Shown: positions 1 to 8,978, counted from the stretch's first letter. The stretch: DNA of 64,000 bases from DASQEH01 sp038237745 (GCA_038237745.1 JBBRYJ010000001.1:124001-188000); one strand, 5' to 3'. Numbers and translations: made by a program. The notes: generated from the letters alone by a model not told the origin.

Positions 1-619
1 CGGTGGTGTCGGTGTCGTACCCGGAGACGACCGCGCCGTCGATGACGAAGTCGAACTTGAAACCCTTGATCGCCAGGGTCTTGTTCAGGTACTGCTCGTA
101 CGTGCACGCGCTGCATACACCGATCTTCTTGCCGTCCAGGTCAGTGGTCAGGTCGGTCACGCTGGTGTTGTCCTTGTTGACGACCACGACTGCCGGTGTG
201 TAGTAGTACGGCTCGGTGAAGTCGAGAACCTTCTGACGGTCGTTGGTCGGCGTCATCGAGCCCACGCTCATGTCCCAACGCCCATTCCACCCTCCGGCCG
301 TGATGATGTCCCACGAGGGCGTCTCCCACGCGATGTCCACGCCGAGACGTTTTGCGATCTCGGTGGCGACGTCTATGTCGAAGCCGACGTAGTCACCGGT
401 CTTCTTGTCGAGAGACGACTGAGGCGGATACGCGGGGTCGGTGGAGACCGTCAGCGTGCCCGCGTCGCATACCTTGGCCAACAGGTCGCCCGAAGCACTC
501 GTCGTCGAACAGACACTACCGTCGGACGCAGCCGTCTTCGTGGAGTCGTTGCTCCCACACGCCGCCAGCGGCAGTGCGAGAATGCTCACGAGTGCGACAA
601 GAGCGCGATGACCACGCAT
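1..619 (-). CDS. Amino-acid ABC transporter substrate-binding lipoprotein, 3' end outside window
   Basis: Reading on the minus strand from an ATG at 617-619 gives about 206 residues without a stop before the window edge, so the C-terminus is missing. The N-terminus is a lipoprotein signal: a short basic start (MRGHR), a hydrophobic stretch and the lipobox LAAC followed by GSND. The mature part has features of family 3 periplasmic binding proteins: AGTLTVSTDPAYPP, then YVGFDIDVATEIAKRLG, and later DLDGKKIGVCSACTYEQYL. A strong AGGAGG lies 5 nt before the start. It probably binds a polar amino acid outside the membrane and passes it to a permease; the partner genes would lie beyond the left edge. 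A second, different protein of this class is at 51215-52156. The exact ligand cannot be read from the sequence. Confidence 0.85.
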   Translation of the reverse strand, partial: MRGHRALVALVSILALPLAACGSNDSTKTAASDGSVCSTTSASGDLLAKVCDAGTLTVSTDPAYPPQSSLDKKTGDYVGFDIDVATEIAKRLGVDIAWETPSWDIITAGGWNGRWDMSVGSMTPTNDRQKVLDFTEPYYYTPAVVVVNKDNTSVTDLTTDLDGKKIGVCSACTYEQYLNKTLAIKGFKFDFVIDGAVVSGYDTDTT

Positions 620-765
620 GTGGGTCCTCCTGGGAATGCCGGTCGGGTTGGGTGAACAATGACACGAACGCGTCGGTATTGGAATCACCGGCATGCAACG
701 ATTTGACGATATGACGGCCACTATAAGTCACTATGCGACCACCGACAGGCTGAATCGTCGACTGG

Positions 766-2058
766 TTACTCGGGTTCCGTATCCTGGGGATGAGGGTGGT
801 GCGGACGACGGAGAGGTCGCTTGACGGCCTGCCGGGACGACGCCCGTAGCCTGTCGACCGCCTGGACGGCAGCCCCTCGGCGCTCCATCGCCTTTCGGCG
901 CTTCTCACGCTGACGTGTTCGGTCCTCGATGTCGATCTCGCGCAGGACCCGCTCGACGTTGGCGAGCAGCGTGCCATTCAGCACCCACCGCTCGGAGTTC
1001 TCCTGAGGGTTGACCATGAGGAGCTCTGTGAGCCTGACCCTTGCCTCACGGACGGTGTCCAGGGCCGTAGCCAGTACCGAGTCGTCCGGGTCGGAGTCTG
1101 TCTCCGCCTCCATGCGGACGAGCCTGCCAAAGGCTTGGACGGCCGCCGCGAGGTCGCGTAGCAACACCGCGAACACCTCCCGCTCGTCGGGCGAGTAGGC
1201 CCCCTTGTCGTCGGACCCCGTGGAGGTCACCTGGTCGACGACCGCCCGGCAGAGTCCGCGAAGGGCCACTGTGCAGTGCTCGAGGGCGTCCAGACCGCTG
1301 CGCAGGCTCGGGGCGGTGTCCATGGTTCCGAGAGCGCGGACGTTCAGCTTTCGGCTCTCGTCGGCGTAGGTAAGGGCCCGGTCGGCCCGGACGATCCGAC
1401 CGGCGAGCGTGCGGGTGTCTGAAAGCCACTTCTCGGCCCTCTCCACCGACAGACCGCTCACCATCTCGTCGGCCATTCGGCTGAGGAGGTCACTCATGTT
1501 CTGTGCGTACGCCTCGACCGCCTCTCCGGCCGAGCGCGACTGCACGGGACCCGGCAGCACCACGTTGTACAGCACCCCGACGGCAGCACCCACCAGGGTC
1601 TCGGTGATCCGGCCGAACGCGGACCCACCGGCTCCGCCCACCGCGAGCACCAACATCGCGCTGATGGGTACCTCGAGGAGCTGGTCGCGCAGGTGAAGGA
1701 GCTGGCCGATCAGGATCGAGGCGGCGATGAGAGCGGCCAGACTCGCCGCGTTGAAATGGAAGAGGTCGGAGAACAGCAAGGCCAAGAAGACGCCGGAGAC
1801 GACGCTCGCGGTCCTCTCCACTCCGCTTCTCAGGGTGCTGTACAGGGTCACCTGCACGACCAGAAGTGCCGTCAGCGGAGCAAGGAGGGGTTTCGTACCG
1901 GGAAAGAAACGCTCCGCCACGACATAGGCGGCAGTCGCCGCCACGGTGAGCCTCACTGCGCGGACGATTGCCTGTCGCCCGCGCTCGCGGGCTCTGGTGA
2001 CGGCTCGGTCGCGCCAGCCTCCTAGCGCTCTCGCAACCGTGCCTGACACGACTCCCAC
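766..2058 (-). CDS. FUSC/aromatic-acid-exporter-like membrane protein
   Basis: 430 residues from a GTG start. After a basic N-terminus, residues about 30-175 form a run of hydrophobic segments with the ERFFPGTKPLLAPLTALL region and small Gly/Ala-rich helices typical of FUSC-family proteins (fusaric acid resistance / aromatic acid exporter type). Residues about 180-420 are soluble, charged and helical, ending in a very basic tail. Members are inner-membrane proteins often proposed to export aromatic acids, but most are uncharacterised. It is divergent from the ABC exporter gene at 2245, with a 186-base intergenic region that holds a possible -10 (TACCTT) for this gene. The substrate is unknown. 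Confidence 0.75.
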   Translation of the reverse strand: MGVVSGTVARALGGWRDRAVTRARERGRQAIVRAVRLTVAATAAYVVAERFFPGTKPLLAPLTALLVVQVTLYSTLRSGVERTASVVSGVFLALLFSDLFHFNAASLAALIAASILIGQLLHLRDQLLEVPISAMLVLAVGGAGGSAFGRITETLVGAAVGVLYNVVLPGPVQSRSAGEAVEAYAQNMSDLLSRMADEMVSGLSVERAEKWLSDTRTLAGRIVRADRALTYADESRKLNVRALGTMDTAPSLRSGLDALEHCTVALRGLCRAVVDQVTSTGSDDKGAYSPDEREVFAVLLRDLAAAVQAFGRLVRMEAETDSDPDDSVLATALDTVREARVRLTELLMVNPQENSERWVLNGTLLANVERVLREIDIEDRTRQREKRRKAMERRGAAVQAVDRLRASSRQAVKRPLRRPHHPHPQDTEPE

Positions 2059-2244
2059 CTCGGTGCCTCGAGCGTGTAAGAAGGTAGCCGTCAGAGTAGT
2101 CGACGCGCTTGCCGAAGGTTGATGCTGGGCGGCTTCGGCAGCGGCTTCGACCGACTACCCGCCCATACCGCTGCCTTGTCGTCCGATCCGGGCAATTGGG
2201 CGAAGCGGTAACAACCAGGGTCAAGTCTTGGCAGACTGGAAGCC

Positions 2245-2955
2245 GTGAGTACCTCGGCGATCGACGTCCGCGACCTGACCGTCCGGTTCGGCGAGATCGA
2301 AGCCGTCCGGGGTCTTGACCTGCGGGTGCCTCGCGGGGGATCCATCGCACTCGTCGGTCGCAACGGTGCCGGAAAGTCCACCACGATGCGCGTGCTCGCC
2401 GGGGTGGTCCCTCCGAGCGAGGGCGAGGTCTTCCTCGACGGGCACGACCTTCGCAGAGACACCCTCGCGGCCAAACGGTCCACGGGTTACTGTCCCGACG
2501 TCGGCGGACTGGTACCCCGTGCCACCCCCTGGGAACACCTCCAGCTCTCGGCGCGACTACGACGGCTCGCAGCCGGTTGGGAGCAGGAGGCTCGCGAGCT
2601 GCTGGAGCGGTTCGACCTCGGCCTTGTGGCTCACCGCGTCACTTCGGGTTTCAGCCATGGGATGGGACGCCGGTTGTCGGTCGTGTTGGCAGCTTTCCAC
2701 CGCCCGAACGTGCTGCTGCTCGACGAGCCGTTCGACGGGGTCGACCCCTTCGGCGCAGAGGCGACCCTCAGCGTCATCTCCGACGCGCGTAGCCGTGGCG
2801 CCGCAGTACTCGTCTCGACCCACTTGTTGGTCCTCGCGACACAGGCGTGTGACGACGCTGTCGTGCTGCGTGGCGGTGTCGTGGTGGGCGGCGCATCGAG
2901 TCACGAGCTCAGCGGCGACGACGGCGCGAACGTCTACCGTGCCCTGCTGGCCTGA
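2245..2955 (+). CDS. ABC transporter ATP-binding protein (ABC-2 exporter type)
   Basis: 236 residues, GTG start. Walker A is GRNGAGKST (about residue 38-46), Walker B is VLLLDEPFDGVD, and the switch His is in VSTHLL. The signature motif is of the FSHGMGRRL kind, as in BcrA/CcmA-like exporter ATPases rather than a classical LSGGQ. The stop is 12 bases before the start of the permease gene at 2968, so the two genes are almost certainly one operon and one exporter. The ligand is not evident. Confidence 0.9.
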   Translation: MSTSAIDVRDLTVRFGEIEAVRGLDLRVPRGGSIALVGRNGAGKSTTMRVLAGVVPPSEGEVFLDGHDLRRDTLAAKRSTGYCPDVGGLVPRATPWEHLQLSARLRRLAAGWEQEARELLERFDLGLVAHRVTSGFSHGMGRRLSVVLAAFHRPNVLLLDEPFDGVDPFGAEATLSVISDARSRGAAVLVSTHLLVLATQACDDAVVLRGGVVVGGASSHELSGDDGANVYRALLA

Positions 2956-2967
2956 CGTCGGTTCACT

Positions 2968-4503
2968 GTGGCTGAGCTACTCGCAGAGGCCAGCCGTGCC
3001 ACCGCGGACGTCGGTGCCCTCGTGACGTTCCGGTTGGCCGAGGTGCGACGCAACAGCAGGCGAAGGCTGCGTCTCGGGGCCGGTTTGCTCCTGGCGATGA
3101 CGATCGGGTGCATCGTCGTCCCGGCGTTCCTGGCCGGCGCAGTCACATCTCAGCGTGCGACTGAGATGGCACGGCTGTTGCCGTCGGCGTACGTAGCGTT
3201 TCTGTGCATCACCACCTTGGCGACCATCCTCGCCCGGGGCGGACGTGAGCTGCTGGCACGCGATGACGCGCTGGCCTTTCCGGTGAGCCCCACCACCGAC
3301 CATCTCGGTGCCCTGGTGTACGCCCCACTCAACTTCGCCTGGATGGTCCAGGCCTGGAGCCTGCTGGCGCTCACCGCCTACGCGGCGGGTCCGGCGAACC
3401 TCTGGGCGGTACAGCTCACGACCCTGGCCTGGCTCTTCTTCGCCACCACGTTCGCCCAAGCGGCGGCCTGGTCGGTCGAAGGCGTACGTCGCACCCGCCA
3501 CGGCGAATGGACAGTCCGTGCTTGTGGTGCCGTTCTGGCGCTCGCGGCGACGGCTCTCGTCGTCGGGAACCACGTGTCGACCGTCCTCCCCCGCGGTGGA
3601 CTTCTGCCCGAGCTAGGCCGTATTGCCCTAGACGGCCGAGAGCACAGTCTGCGTTGGGCGGTTGGCACCGTCGTGATCTCCGCAGGCGGCGTACTTGCGG
3701 TGGTGCTCGGCGCAGCCTTCGCTCATCTGGCCGCCCGGCGCCCGCCGAAGGAAGAGGTCCGGGCCGAGGGCCAGGTCGCTACGCCGAGACCCACGGCACT
3801 CACTGACCTCGCCGCGCTGGTGCGTATCGACCGGTCGAGCGTCTGGCGCTCGTTGCCGTTACGTCATGGCTTTATCTTTCTCGCACTCATGCCGGCGTTC
3901 GGGGCCGCGGCCGGCCAGCTTCGATGGGAGATGCTGCCCATCATCCCGGGTCTCGTCGCGGCAGGTGCCGCCCTGCTCTTCGGGGTGAATGCCTGGTCGC
4001 TCGACGGCGTCGGCACCCTGTGGCGCGACAGCCTGCCGGTGTCTCCCACACAGGCCTTCGACGCTCGGGCCAGGGTGCTTGGCGAGGTGCTCCTCGTCGC
4101 GCCGATCCTGACCCTGGTGGTCGCGATGCTCCGGCACCAGGCCCTGCCGACCACGTCAGAGGCCACCGCGCTGCTGGCCACGGGGGTGGTCGTGCCGCTC
4201 CAGGTGCTTGCACGCTCGATGCACTGGTCGGCCCGACGGCCGTTCGCGACAGCCCTCAGGTCGGCCCGCGGAGCTCCGGCGCCTCCGATGACCATGGTGG
4301 GCTACTCCGCCTACCTGTCGCTGACGTCGACCCTGACAGGTCTGGTGTTCTCGGCGACCGCCCAGAGCGCAAGCCCATGGCTGCCCGTCGTCGTGGCGGT
4401 GCCCTTCCTTCTGCTGGCGACCCGACGTCTGCGGATCACACGCAGGGAATGGTCCAGCCCGGTACCGCGGGCCAAAGTCATCGCCACGGTGTCCGCCCGC
4501 TGA
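2968..4503 (+). CDS. ABC exporter permease, multi-spanning membrane protein
   Basis: 511 residues from a GTG start directly behind the ATPase gene. I count roughly ten or more hydrophobic segments, beginning near residue 35, with a soluble charged stretch around residues 255-280 (PPKEEVRAEGQ). No catalytic motif is visible. Size and position fit the membrane half of an ABC-2-like exporter. It is not close to a family I can name, so the assignment rests mainly on hydrophobicity and on the adjoining ATPase. The open frame ends at 4503, and the 247 bases to the next gene contain no coding sequence I can support. Confidence 0.75.
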   Translation: MAELLAEASRATADVGALVTFRLAEVRRNSRRRLRLGAGLLLAMTIGCIVVPAFLAGAVTSQRATEMARLLPSAYVAFLCITTLATILARGGRELLARDDALAFPVSPTTDHLGALVYAPLNFAWMVQAWSLLALTAYAAGPANLWAVQLTTLAWLFFATTFAQAAAWSVEGVRRTRHGEWTVRACGAVLALAATALVVGNHVSTVLPRGGLLPELGRIALDGREHSLRWAVGTVVISAGGVLAVVLGAAFAHLAARRPPKEEVRAEGQVATPRPTALTDLAALVRIDRSSVWRSLPLRHGFIFLALMPAFGAAAGQLRWEMLPIIPGLVAAGAALLFGVNAWSLDGVGTLWRDSLPVSPTQAFDARARVLGEVLLVAPILTLVVAMLRHQALPTTSEATALLATGVVVPLQVLARSMHWSARRPFATALRSARGAPAPPMTMVGYSAYLSLTSTLTGLVFSATAQSASPWLPVVVAVPFLLLATRRLRITRREWSSPVPRAKVIATVSAR

Positions 4504-4750
4504 CCAAGGGCACAGGGTTCTGACTCTGGATGCAGCTGCGAGGTCTGGCCGAGCGACGTGGGCACCTCCGAAGGCTCGCTCTCGACTCTCGTCACGAGAA
4601 AGACTCTGTTTGAGTGATATGTCAGTCACTCTGTGCTACTTTATGTCCGTAATAGCCGAAATAAGCACCGTTCAGGCAGTCGATCGAGCTCGTTTCTTTG
4701 GTCATCCCACTCCACGTCCCCCACCAAGTGTTCGCCAAAGGAGAAACGTC

Positions 4751-5431
4751 ATGCGCCTCAAGCCTCTCTCGGTTCTGATCGCACCAGTTGCGCTCATCGC
4801 CATCGGCCACCTGTCCCCGGCATCCGCCGCGGTTACCACGCCCACGTGCCTCGGTCACCGGGCGACCATCGTCGGGACCTCGCACAGCGACGTCATTCAC
4901 GGCACGCCCCACGCGGACGTCATCGTCACCCTTGCGGGCGACGACACCGTGCATGCAGGGGGCGGCAACGACGTAATCTGCCTCGGCTCTGGCAACGACG
5001 TGGCGGTTGGCAACGCCGGCGACGACGTGGAGAACGGCGGGACCGGCGCAGACAACCTGGACGGCAACGCCGGCGACGACAGCCTCAACGGCGACGCCGG
5101 CAACGATGTGGAGAACGGCGATCTGGGCACCGACGACCTCAACGGCGGAGGCGGCGACGACATCGAGAACGGCGGCATCGGGACCGACGACCTCAACGGC
5201 AACGCCGGCGACGACAACCTCAACGGCGGAGGCGGCGACGACATCGAGAACGGCGGCATCGGCATCGACGACCTCAACGGGGACGGCGGGGACGACAACC
5301 TCAATGGCGGTGGCGGAGACGACAACCTCAGCGGCGGCGACGGCGACGACACGGAGAACGGCGACGACGGCAACGACCAGTGCGACGACTCGGCAGGCTG
5401 CTCCGACGACGACGGGTCGACAGAAGGCTGA
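4751..5431 (+). CDS. Secreted RTX-like calcium-binding repeat protein
   Basis: 226 residues. I chose the ATG at 4751 because AAAGGAGA precedes it at good spacing and a clean signal peptide follows (MRLKPLSVL, hydrophobic core, ASA-A cleavage near residue 27); upstream in-frame starts lack both. Almost all of the mature protein is tandem glycine/aspartate nonapeptide-like repeats such as GGNDVICLG, GDDVENGG and GGDDNLNGG, the pattern of RTX/hemolysin-type Ca2+-binding parallel beta-rolls. It ends in an acidic tail with two Cys residues (CDDSAGC). No enzymatic domain or type I secretion gene is present; the N-terminal signal suggests Sec export. A strong hairpin follows at 5470-5504. The function outside the cell is unknown. 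Confidence 0.8.
   Translation: MRLKPLSVLIAPVALIAIGHLSPASAAVTTPTCLGHRATIVGTSHSDVIHGTPHADVIVTLAGDDTVHAGGGNDVICLGSGNDVAVGNAGDDVENGGTGADNLDGNAGDDSLNGDAGNDVENGDLGTDDLNGGGGDDIENGGIGTDDLNGNAGDDNLNGGGGDDIENGGIGIDDLNGDGGDDNLNGGGGDDNLSGGDGDDTENGDDGNDQCDDSAGCSDDDGSTEG
5010..5350 (+). repeat. In-gene tandem repeats coding for RTX nonapeptides
   Basis: Within the gene, units such as ggcggcgacgac, ctcaacggcggaggc and gagaacggcggcatcgg recur many times; the segments near 5140-5180 and 5220-5265 are almost identical. The repeats are in frame and encode the Ca2+-binding loops, so copy number could change without disrupting the frame. Confidence 0.8.
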
Positions 5432-5469
5432 CCCACTCGGTAGCCCGAGCGGAGACAGTCACCTGAGAC

Positions 5470-5504
5470 GCGACCAACCCCCTGCTGAGCGGGGGGTTGG
5501 TCGC
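5470..5504 (+). terminator. Strong hairpin after the RTX gene, between convergent genes
   Basis: Bases 5470-5482 (gcgaccaaccccc) are perfectly complementary to 5492-5504, a 13-bp stem with a 9-base loop. It lies 39 bases after the RTX stop codon and faces the 3' end of ssrA, so it may serve both directions. There is no clear T-run on either side. Confidence 0.7.
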
Positions 5505-5572
5505 GTTCGGAGGCACACAGCAACGTGAGCATCCAGGGTCAACAACCGTGAACACACCCCGTGGTCGGTCGG

Positions 5573-5937
5573 TGGAGCTGCCGGGAATCGAACCCGGGTC
5601 CTCTGACGCCGAACCAAGTCTTCTCCGAGCGCAGTCTGCTAGTCGCTTTTCTCAGCCCCGGCGCTCGAGCAGACACAACGCCGACAGGCTCAGCCGCTGT
5701 TCAAGTCCCGCAGGCCCTCCGCGACCGAGGATCTGCAGCAAGCCTCCTTAGTGAGGCCGGAAACTGGAGCGGAGGCGCATCCAGACCGACCCTTCGATTA
5801 CTGCTTAGGCAGCAAGAGCGAAGTGAGTGCGATTTGCGTTGGCACTTTTAGTTTCCAGGGATCGTTTACGAGACAACCCTGGGTCCTCGGCTCGCTTCTC
5901 TTGGTTCCAACGACCAAAGTCGAAACCGTTCAGCCCC
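5573..5937 (-). ncRNA. ssrA: Transfer-messenger RNA (tmRNA)
   Basis: On the minus strand the RNA begins near 5937 with GGGGCUGAACGGUUUCGAC and ends near 5573 with GGGUUCGAUUCCCGGCAGCUCCA. The ends form a 7-bp tRNA-like acceptor stem (GGGGCUG with CAGCUCC, one G-U), and the T-arm is canonical. The tag reading frame is at 5843-5805: ANANRTHFALAA followed by a UAA codon. The terminal FALAA is typical of actinobacterial degradation tags. The RNA rescues stalled ribosomes together with SmpB, whose gene lies 131 bases upstream on the same strand. It is a one-piece tmRNA, about 365 nt. The 3' CCA is not fully encoded: CC is followed by G. Confidence 0.96.
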
Positions 5938-5961
5938 TATGGAGTTGTGCTTCAAGCAGCT

Positions 5962-5967
5962 ATCCTA
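5962..5967 (-). promoter_or_regulatory. Possible -10 element of ssrA
   Basis: TAGGAT on the minus strand, 24 bases upstream of the mature tmRNA 5' end, which would leave a short leader for RNase P to remove. No convincing -35 was seen, so this is a weak call. Confidence 0.35.
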
Positions 5968-6068
5968 CCCGCTCCGACCGACGGTCCCCGCGCCGAACTG
6001 GAGCAGATTCGCCCTCTCGGCGGGACATTTCCGCCTCTCGACGGGTTGACGCGCCCGCTCGGTGGGGA

Positions 6069-6542
6069 TCAGAAGCCCTTCGCCTGGCGGCCCAGCTCCC
6101 GCGTTGCCTCTCGCTGCGCGTCCCGAGTGGCGATCGACTGGCGCTTGTCATACGCCTTCTTGCCCTTCGCCAGAGCCAGCTCGACTTTCGCGCGGCCGTC
6201 CTTAAAGTACATCGACAATGGGACGAGGGTCAGCCCGCGCTCGTTGACCCGGCGCTCCATCTTGTCGATCTCGTGGCGGTGGAGCAGCAGCTTGCGCTTG
6301 CGGCGGGGGGTGTGGTTGTTCCAGGTGCCCTGGAGGTACTCCGGGATGTGCGCGTTGTGCAGCCACACCTCTCCTTCGACGATCTCGGCGAAGCCGTCGA
6401 CCAGGGAGGCTCGACCTGCACGCAGCGACTTCACCTCTGTGCCCGTCAGCACGACGCCCGCCTCGAAGGTGTCCTCTATGGAGTAGTCGTAGCGCGCCTT
6501 GCGGTTCTGGGCGATCATGTTGCGCCCGCGCTCCTTGACCAT
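6069..6542 (-). CDS. smpB: SsrA-binding protein SmpB
   Basis: 157 residues. The start is set at the ATG at 6542 (MVKERGRNMIAQNRKARYDY), which matches the usual SmpB N-terminus; the longer frame upstream does not. Family hallmarks are present: TGTEVKSLRAGRASL, the AEIVEGEVWLHNAHIPEY barrel segment, and the basic C-terminal tail (KGKKAYDKRQSIATRDAQRE) that enters the ribosomal mRNA channel. SmpB binds tmRNA and delivers it to stalled ribosomes. It lies immediately upstream of ssrA on the same strand and downstream of the M23 peptidase gene, a common actinobacterial arrangement. Confidence 0.95.
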   Translation of the reverse strand: MVKERGRNMIAQNRKARYDYSIEDTFEAGVVLTGTEVKSLRAGRASLVDGFAEIVEGEVWLHNAHIPEYLQGTWNNHTPRRKRKLLLHRHEIDKMERRVNERGLTLVPLSMYFKDGRAKVELALAKGKKAYDKRQSIATRDAQREATRELGRQAKGF

Positions 6543-6640
6543 GCCCCCATTGTCGCTCATCATCGCCCAGCGCCCACCCACCAAGCCGAAAGGGCGGGAA
6601 TGCCTCGTCGATAGGGGCGCAATCGGGCAGAGCGACCTGT

Positions 6641-7981
6641 CTAGAGCCAGGTCATGGGGTCGACCGCGACCCCGTTGACGTACACCATGAAGTGCAGGTG
6701 GCAACCTGTCGAGTAGCCGGTCGTGCCCGAGTACGCGACGATCTGGCCCCTGCTGACGTGGTCACCCACATGGGCGACGAACGAGGTCAGGTGGTTGTAC
6801 GACGTCGAGAGGCTGGCCCCCTTCACGAAACCGTGGTCGACGATGACGCGGTTCCCGTAGCCCTCGTTGTAGTACTCGTCCATCACAGTGCCGTCGGCCG
6901 CTGCGTAGACCGGCGTCCCGCACGCGGCGGAGAAGTCGGTGCCGTCGTGCAGCTTCCAGACGTGCAGTATCGGATGCATCCGCATGCCGTAGGGCGAGGT
7001 GATGTAGGAGTTGAGAACCGGGTAGCTGAGGTATCCGCCGTCGTTGGTGGTTGCGGTGGTCGTCGACGGCGCAGTGGTCGCCGGCGCGGTTGCGGGCGGA
7101 GCGGCGGCGAGCATGACCTGGTGCCGAGCGGCACGACGCTCGGCGATCTGCCGCAGGCGGTCCTCGACCTGCTGGCGTTCGGTCTCGAGCGCGTGCAGGC
7201 GCCGCATCTCCTCGCCTTTGGCCGATGCGAGCCGCTGCCGGTCCGACCGCAGGTTCGAGACTCGGGTCTGGACCTCGGTCTCGGCGACCTGGGCCTCGCG
7301 TTCGAGTGTGCGCCTCAGCACGAGGTTGGCGGCTGCGTCTCGCCGCTGCTTCGAGACGTCCATCTTGGTGCTCCGCACGCGTTGCTCTGTCAGCGACAGC
7401 AGGACCTGCATGGCCTGCAGCTGCTGAAGGGCGACGGTCTGCTTGCTGAGCGCGGCATCGACGTCCTGCATGCTGTCGACGGCCTGCTGGGCGGTTCCTG
7501 AGTCGAGTGCGATCCCGAGGTTATAGACGTCGAGGCCGCCACTCTGATAGCTGGACTCTGCGTATCCGGTCAGCTCCGCCCGCTTCGCGTCGACGTCACC
7601 CCGTCCCCGGCTGAGGTCGCTACGGGCGTTGTCGAGGCGTACGACTGCCTGCGCCAGACGCTGCTGCATCCTCGTGTCGGCAGCGACCGCTTCAGTCACC
7701 CGTCCCCGAAGGTCGGACAGTCGCAGGCGCGCCCCAGCGAGGTCGCCGACAGCGGTGTCGAGGCGGGACTGCGCGTCGAGCAAGCTCGTCGAGATCTCGT
7801 CGATGTCCGTCTGCTGGCTGTCGATGCGGTTGCTGAGGCTGTGCTGGCGGTGGTCGAGGTTGTCGGAAGCACCACTCGGCGCGGAGCCGGCGAACCCGGC
7901 CACTACCAGCGCGGCAACGACCGCCGTCGCCACACTGCCGCGACGTCGACGTGTGCGTCGCCTGAGGAAGTGTGCGGGCAT
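6641..7981 (-). CDS. Secreted coiled-coil M23 family metallopeptidase (EnvC-like layout)
   Basis: 446 residues. A very basic N-terminus (RRRTRRRRGS) precedes a hydrophobic signal segment ending near residue 39 (ASDN). Residues about 42-290 are almost wholly heptad-like coiled coil rich in Q, R, L and E. An Ala/Pro/Thr linker (about 292-315) leads to a C-terminal LytM/M23 domain with the zinc ligands in HDGTDF and CHLHF and the motif TSPYGMRMHP. It should cleave peptidoglycan cross-links outside the membrane. The long N-terminal coiled coil next to ftsE-ftsX recalls EnvC, which FtsEX controls in E. coli; that FtsEX activates this enzyme is an inference from position and architecture. The gene ends 98 bases before smpB. 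Confidence 0.9.
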   Translation of the reverse strand: MPAHFLRRRTRRRRGSVATAVVAALVVAGFAGSAPSGASDNLDHRQHSLSNRIDSQQTDIDEISTSLLDAQSRLDTAVGDLAGARLRLSDLRGRVTEAVAADTRMQQRLAQAVVRLDNARSDLSRGRGDVDAKRAELTGYAESSYQSGGLDVYNLGIALDSGTAQQAVDSMQDVDAALSKQTVALQQLQAMQVLLSLTEQRVRSTKMDVSKQRRDAAANLVLRRTLEREAQVAETEVQTRVSNLRSDRQRLASAKGEEMRRLHALETERQQVEDRLRQIAERRAARHQVMLAAAPPATAPATTAPSTTTATTNDGGYLSYPVLNSYITSPYGMRMHPILHVWKLHDGTDFSAACGTPVYAAADGTVMDEYYNEGYGNRVIVDHGFVKGASLSTSYNHLTSFVAHVGDHVSRGQIVAYSGTTGYSTGCHLHFMVYVNGVAVDPMTWL

Positions 7982-8045
7982 GGCGACGAACCTCAGTTCA
8001 CGTGATGGGGGGGCCGGGCGGTCCTCCGACGGTAACTCACCGTGG

Positions 8046-8963
8046 TCACACCTTGAGGTATTTCCGCGTCATCAGGAGCGTCGGAATGACCGCCAGGACC
8101 ACACCGATGAGGCATATCTCCACGAGCACCGGCCTCGCCTCACTCCAGCCGACCCAGGGCCACGAGCCGGTATGTCGATGCAGCCACGGAACGACGGTGC
8201 GCATCGCCACCGCGAGCCCGCCACACGCAAGAGCCGCCCCCACCACCGCCGAGAAAAGGATCTCGAGCAGGAACGGGAGCTGGATGTACACGGTCGACGC
8301 GCCTACCAGCCGCATGATGCCGATCTCGCGCCGCCTGGCCATCGCGGCCAGCCGAATCGTGTTGGACACCTGGAGGATCGCGGCCAGCACGAGCAGCCCC
8401 GCCGCGCCGAGTGCCACCCACTTCAACAGGTTGAGCACCTCGTACAGAGGAGCTAGCCGGTCACGGAGGTCCACCACCTGTTCGACACCGGGCAGGTTGC
8501 CTACCTGGCTGACCAGCGCGGTGTTGTCGTCGGGATGGGCGAGAGTCGCCCAGTAGGCGGTCGACATGTCCGAGGGCTTGAGATTGAGAATGCCGGCGAT
8601 CGACGGGCCCTGGCTGTCGTCGGACCGCACCTGGTACCCATGGAACGCCTCGTCGCGTGTCTCGTACCTGTAGTCGGAGACGTACCGGCTGTTGGCGAGG
8701 GTGGTGGCGACCGCCTTCTCCTGCACGGGCGTCGCCTGCCCCTCGACGCACGCGGGAGTCAGCGAGTTCTTGGCGCAGAACACGACCTTGACCTCCAGCT
8801 GGCCGCCGAGGTATCGCTGGAACATTCCTACCTGTGACTGCATCATGAGGCCGATGCCGACGAGGGAGAGTGAGATCCAGATCGTCACGATGACAGCGAC
8901 AGTCATCGACACATTGCGCCGCAGGCCGCTACCGAGCTCGCTGGCGACGTATCTCAGCTGCAT
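8046..8963 (-). CDS. ftsX: Cell division protein FtsX (permease-like)
   Basis: 305 residues beginning MQLRYVASELGSGLRRN, the usual actinobacterial FtsX start. There is one N-terminal membrane segment (about 21-43), an extracellular domain with two Cys residues (FCAKNSLTPAC) between about 44 and 180, then three C-terminal membrane segments. The cytoplasmic REIGIMRLVGAS motif of FtsX/MacB-type permeases is present. A GGTGGAG ribosome site precedes the ATG. FtsX pairs with FtsE, encoded 15 bases upstream, and probably transmits ATPase activity to a peptidoglycan hydrolase such as the M23 protein downstream. Confidence 0.95.
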   Translation of the reverse strand: MQLRYVASELGSGLRRNVSMTVAVIVTIWISLSLVGIGLMMQSQVGMFQRYLGGQLEVKVVFCAKNSLTPACVEGQATPVQEKAVATTLANSRYVSDYRYETRDEAFHGYQVRSDDSQGPSIAGILNLKPSDMSTAYWATLAHPDDNTALVSQVGNLPGVEQVVDLRDRLAPLYEVLNLLKWVALGAAGLLVLAAILQVSNTIRLAAMARRREIGIMRLVGASTVYIQLPFLLEILFSAVVGAALACGGLAVAMRTVVPWLHRHTGSWPWVGWSEARPVLVEICLIGVVLAVIPTLLMTRKYLKV

Positions 8964-8978
8964 ATGGCTCCACCACCC

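Noticed and set aside
5010..5350. Direct repeats that might suggest CRISPR
   Set aside because: Repeats are in frame, with no unique spacers of constant length, and encode RTX nonapeptides.
5573..5640. Apparent tRNA 3' half (T-arm and acceptor)
   Set aside because: It is the 3' part of the tmRNA; no anticodon arm is present.
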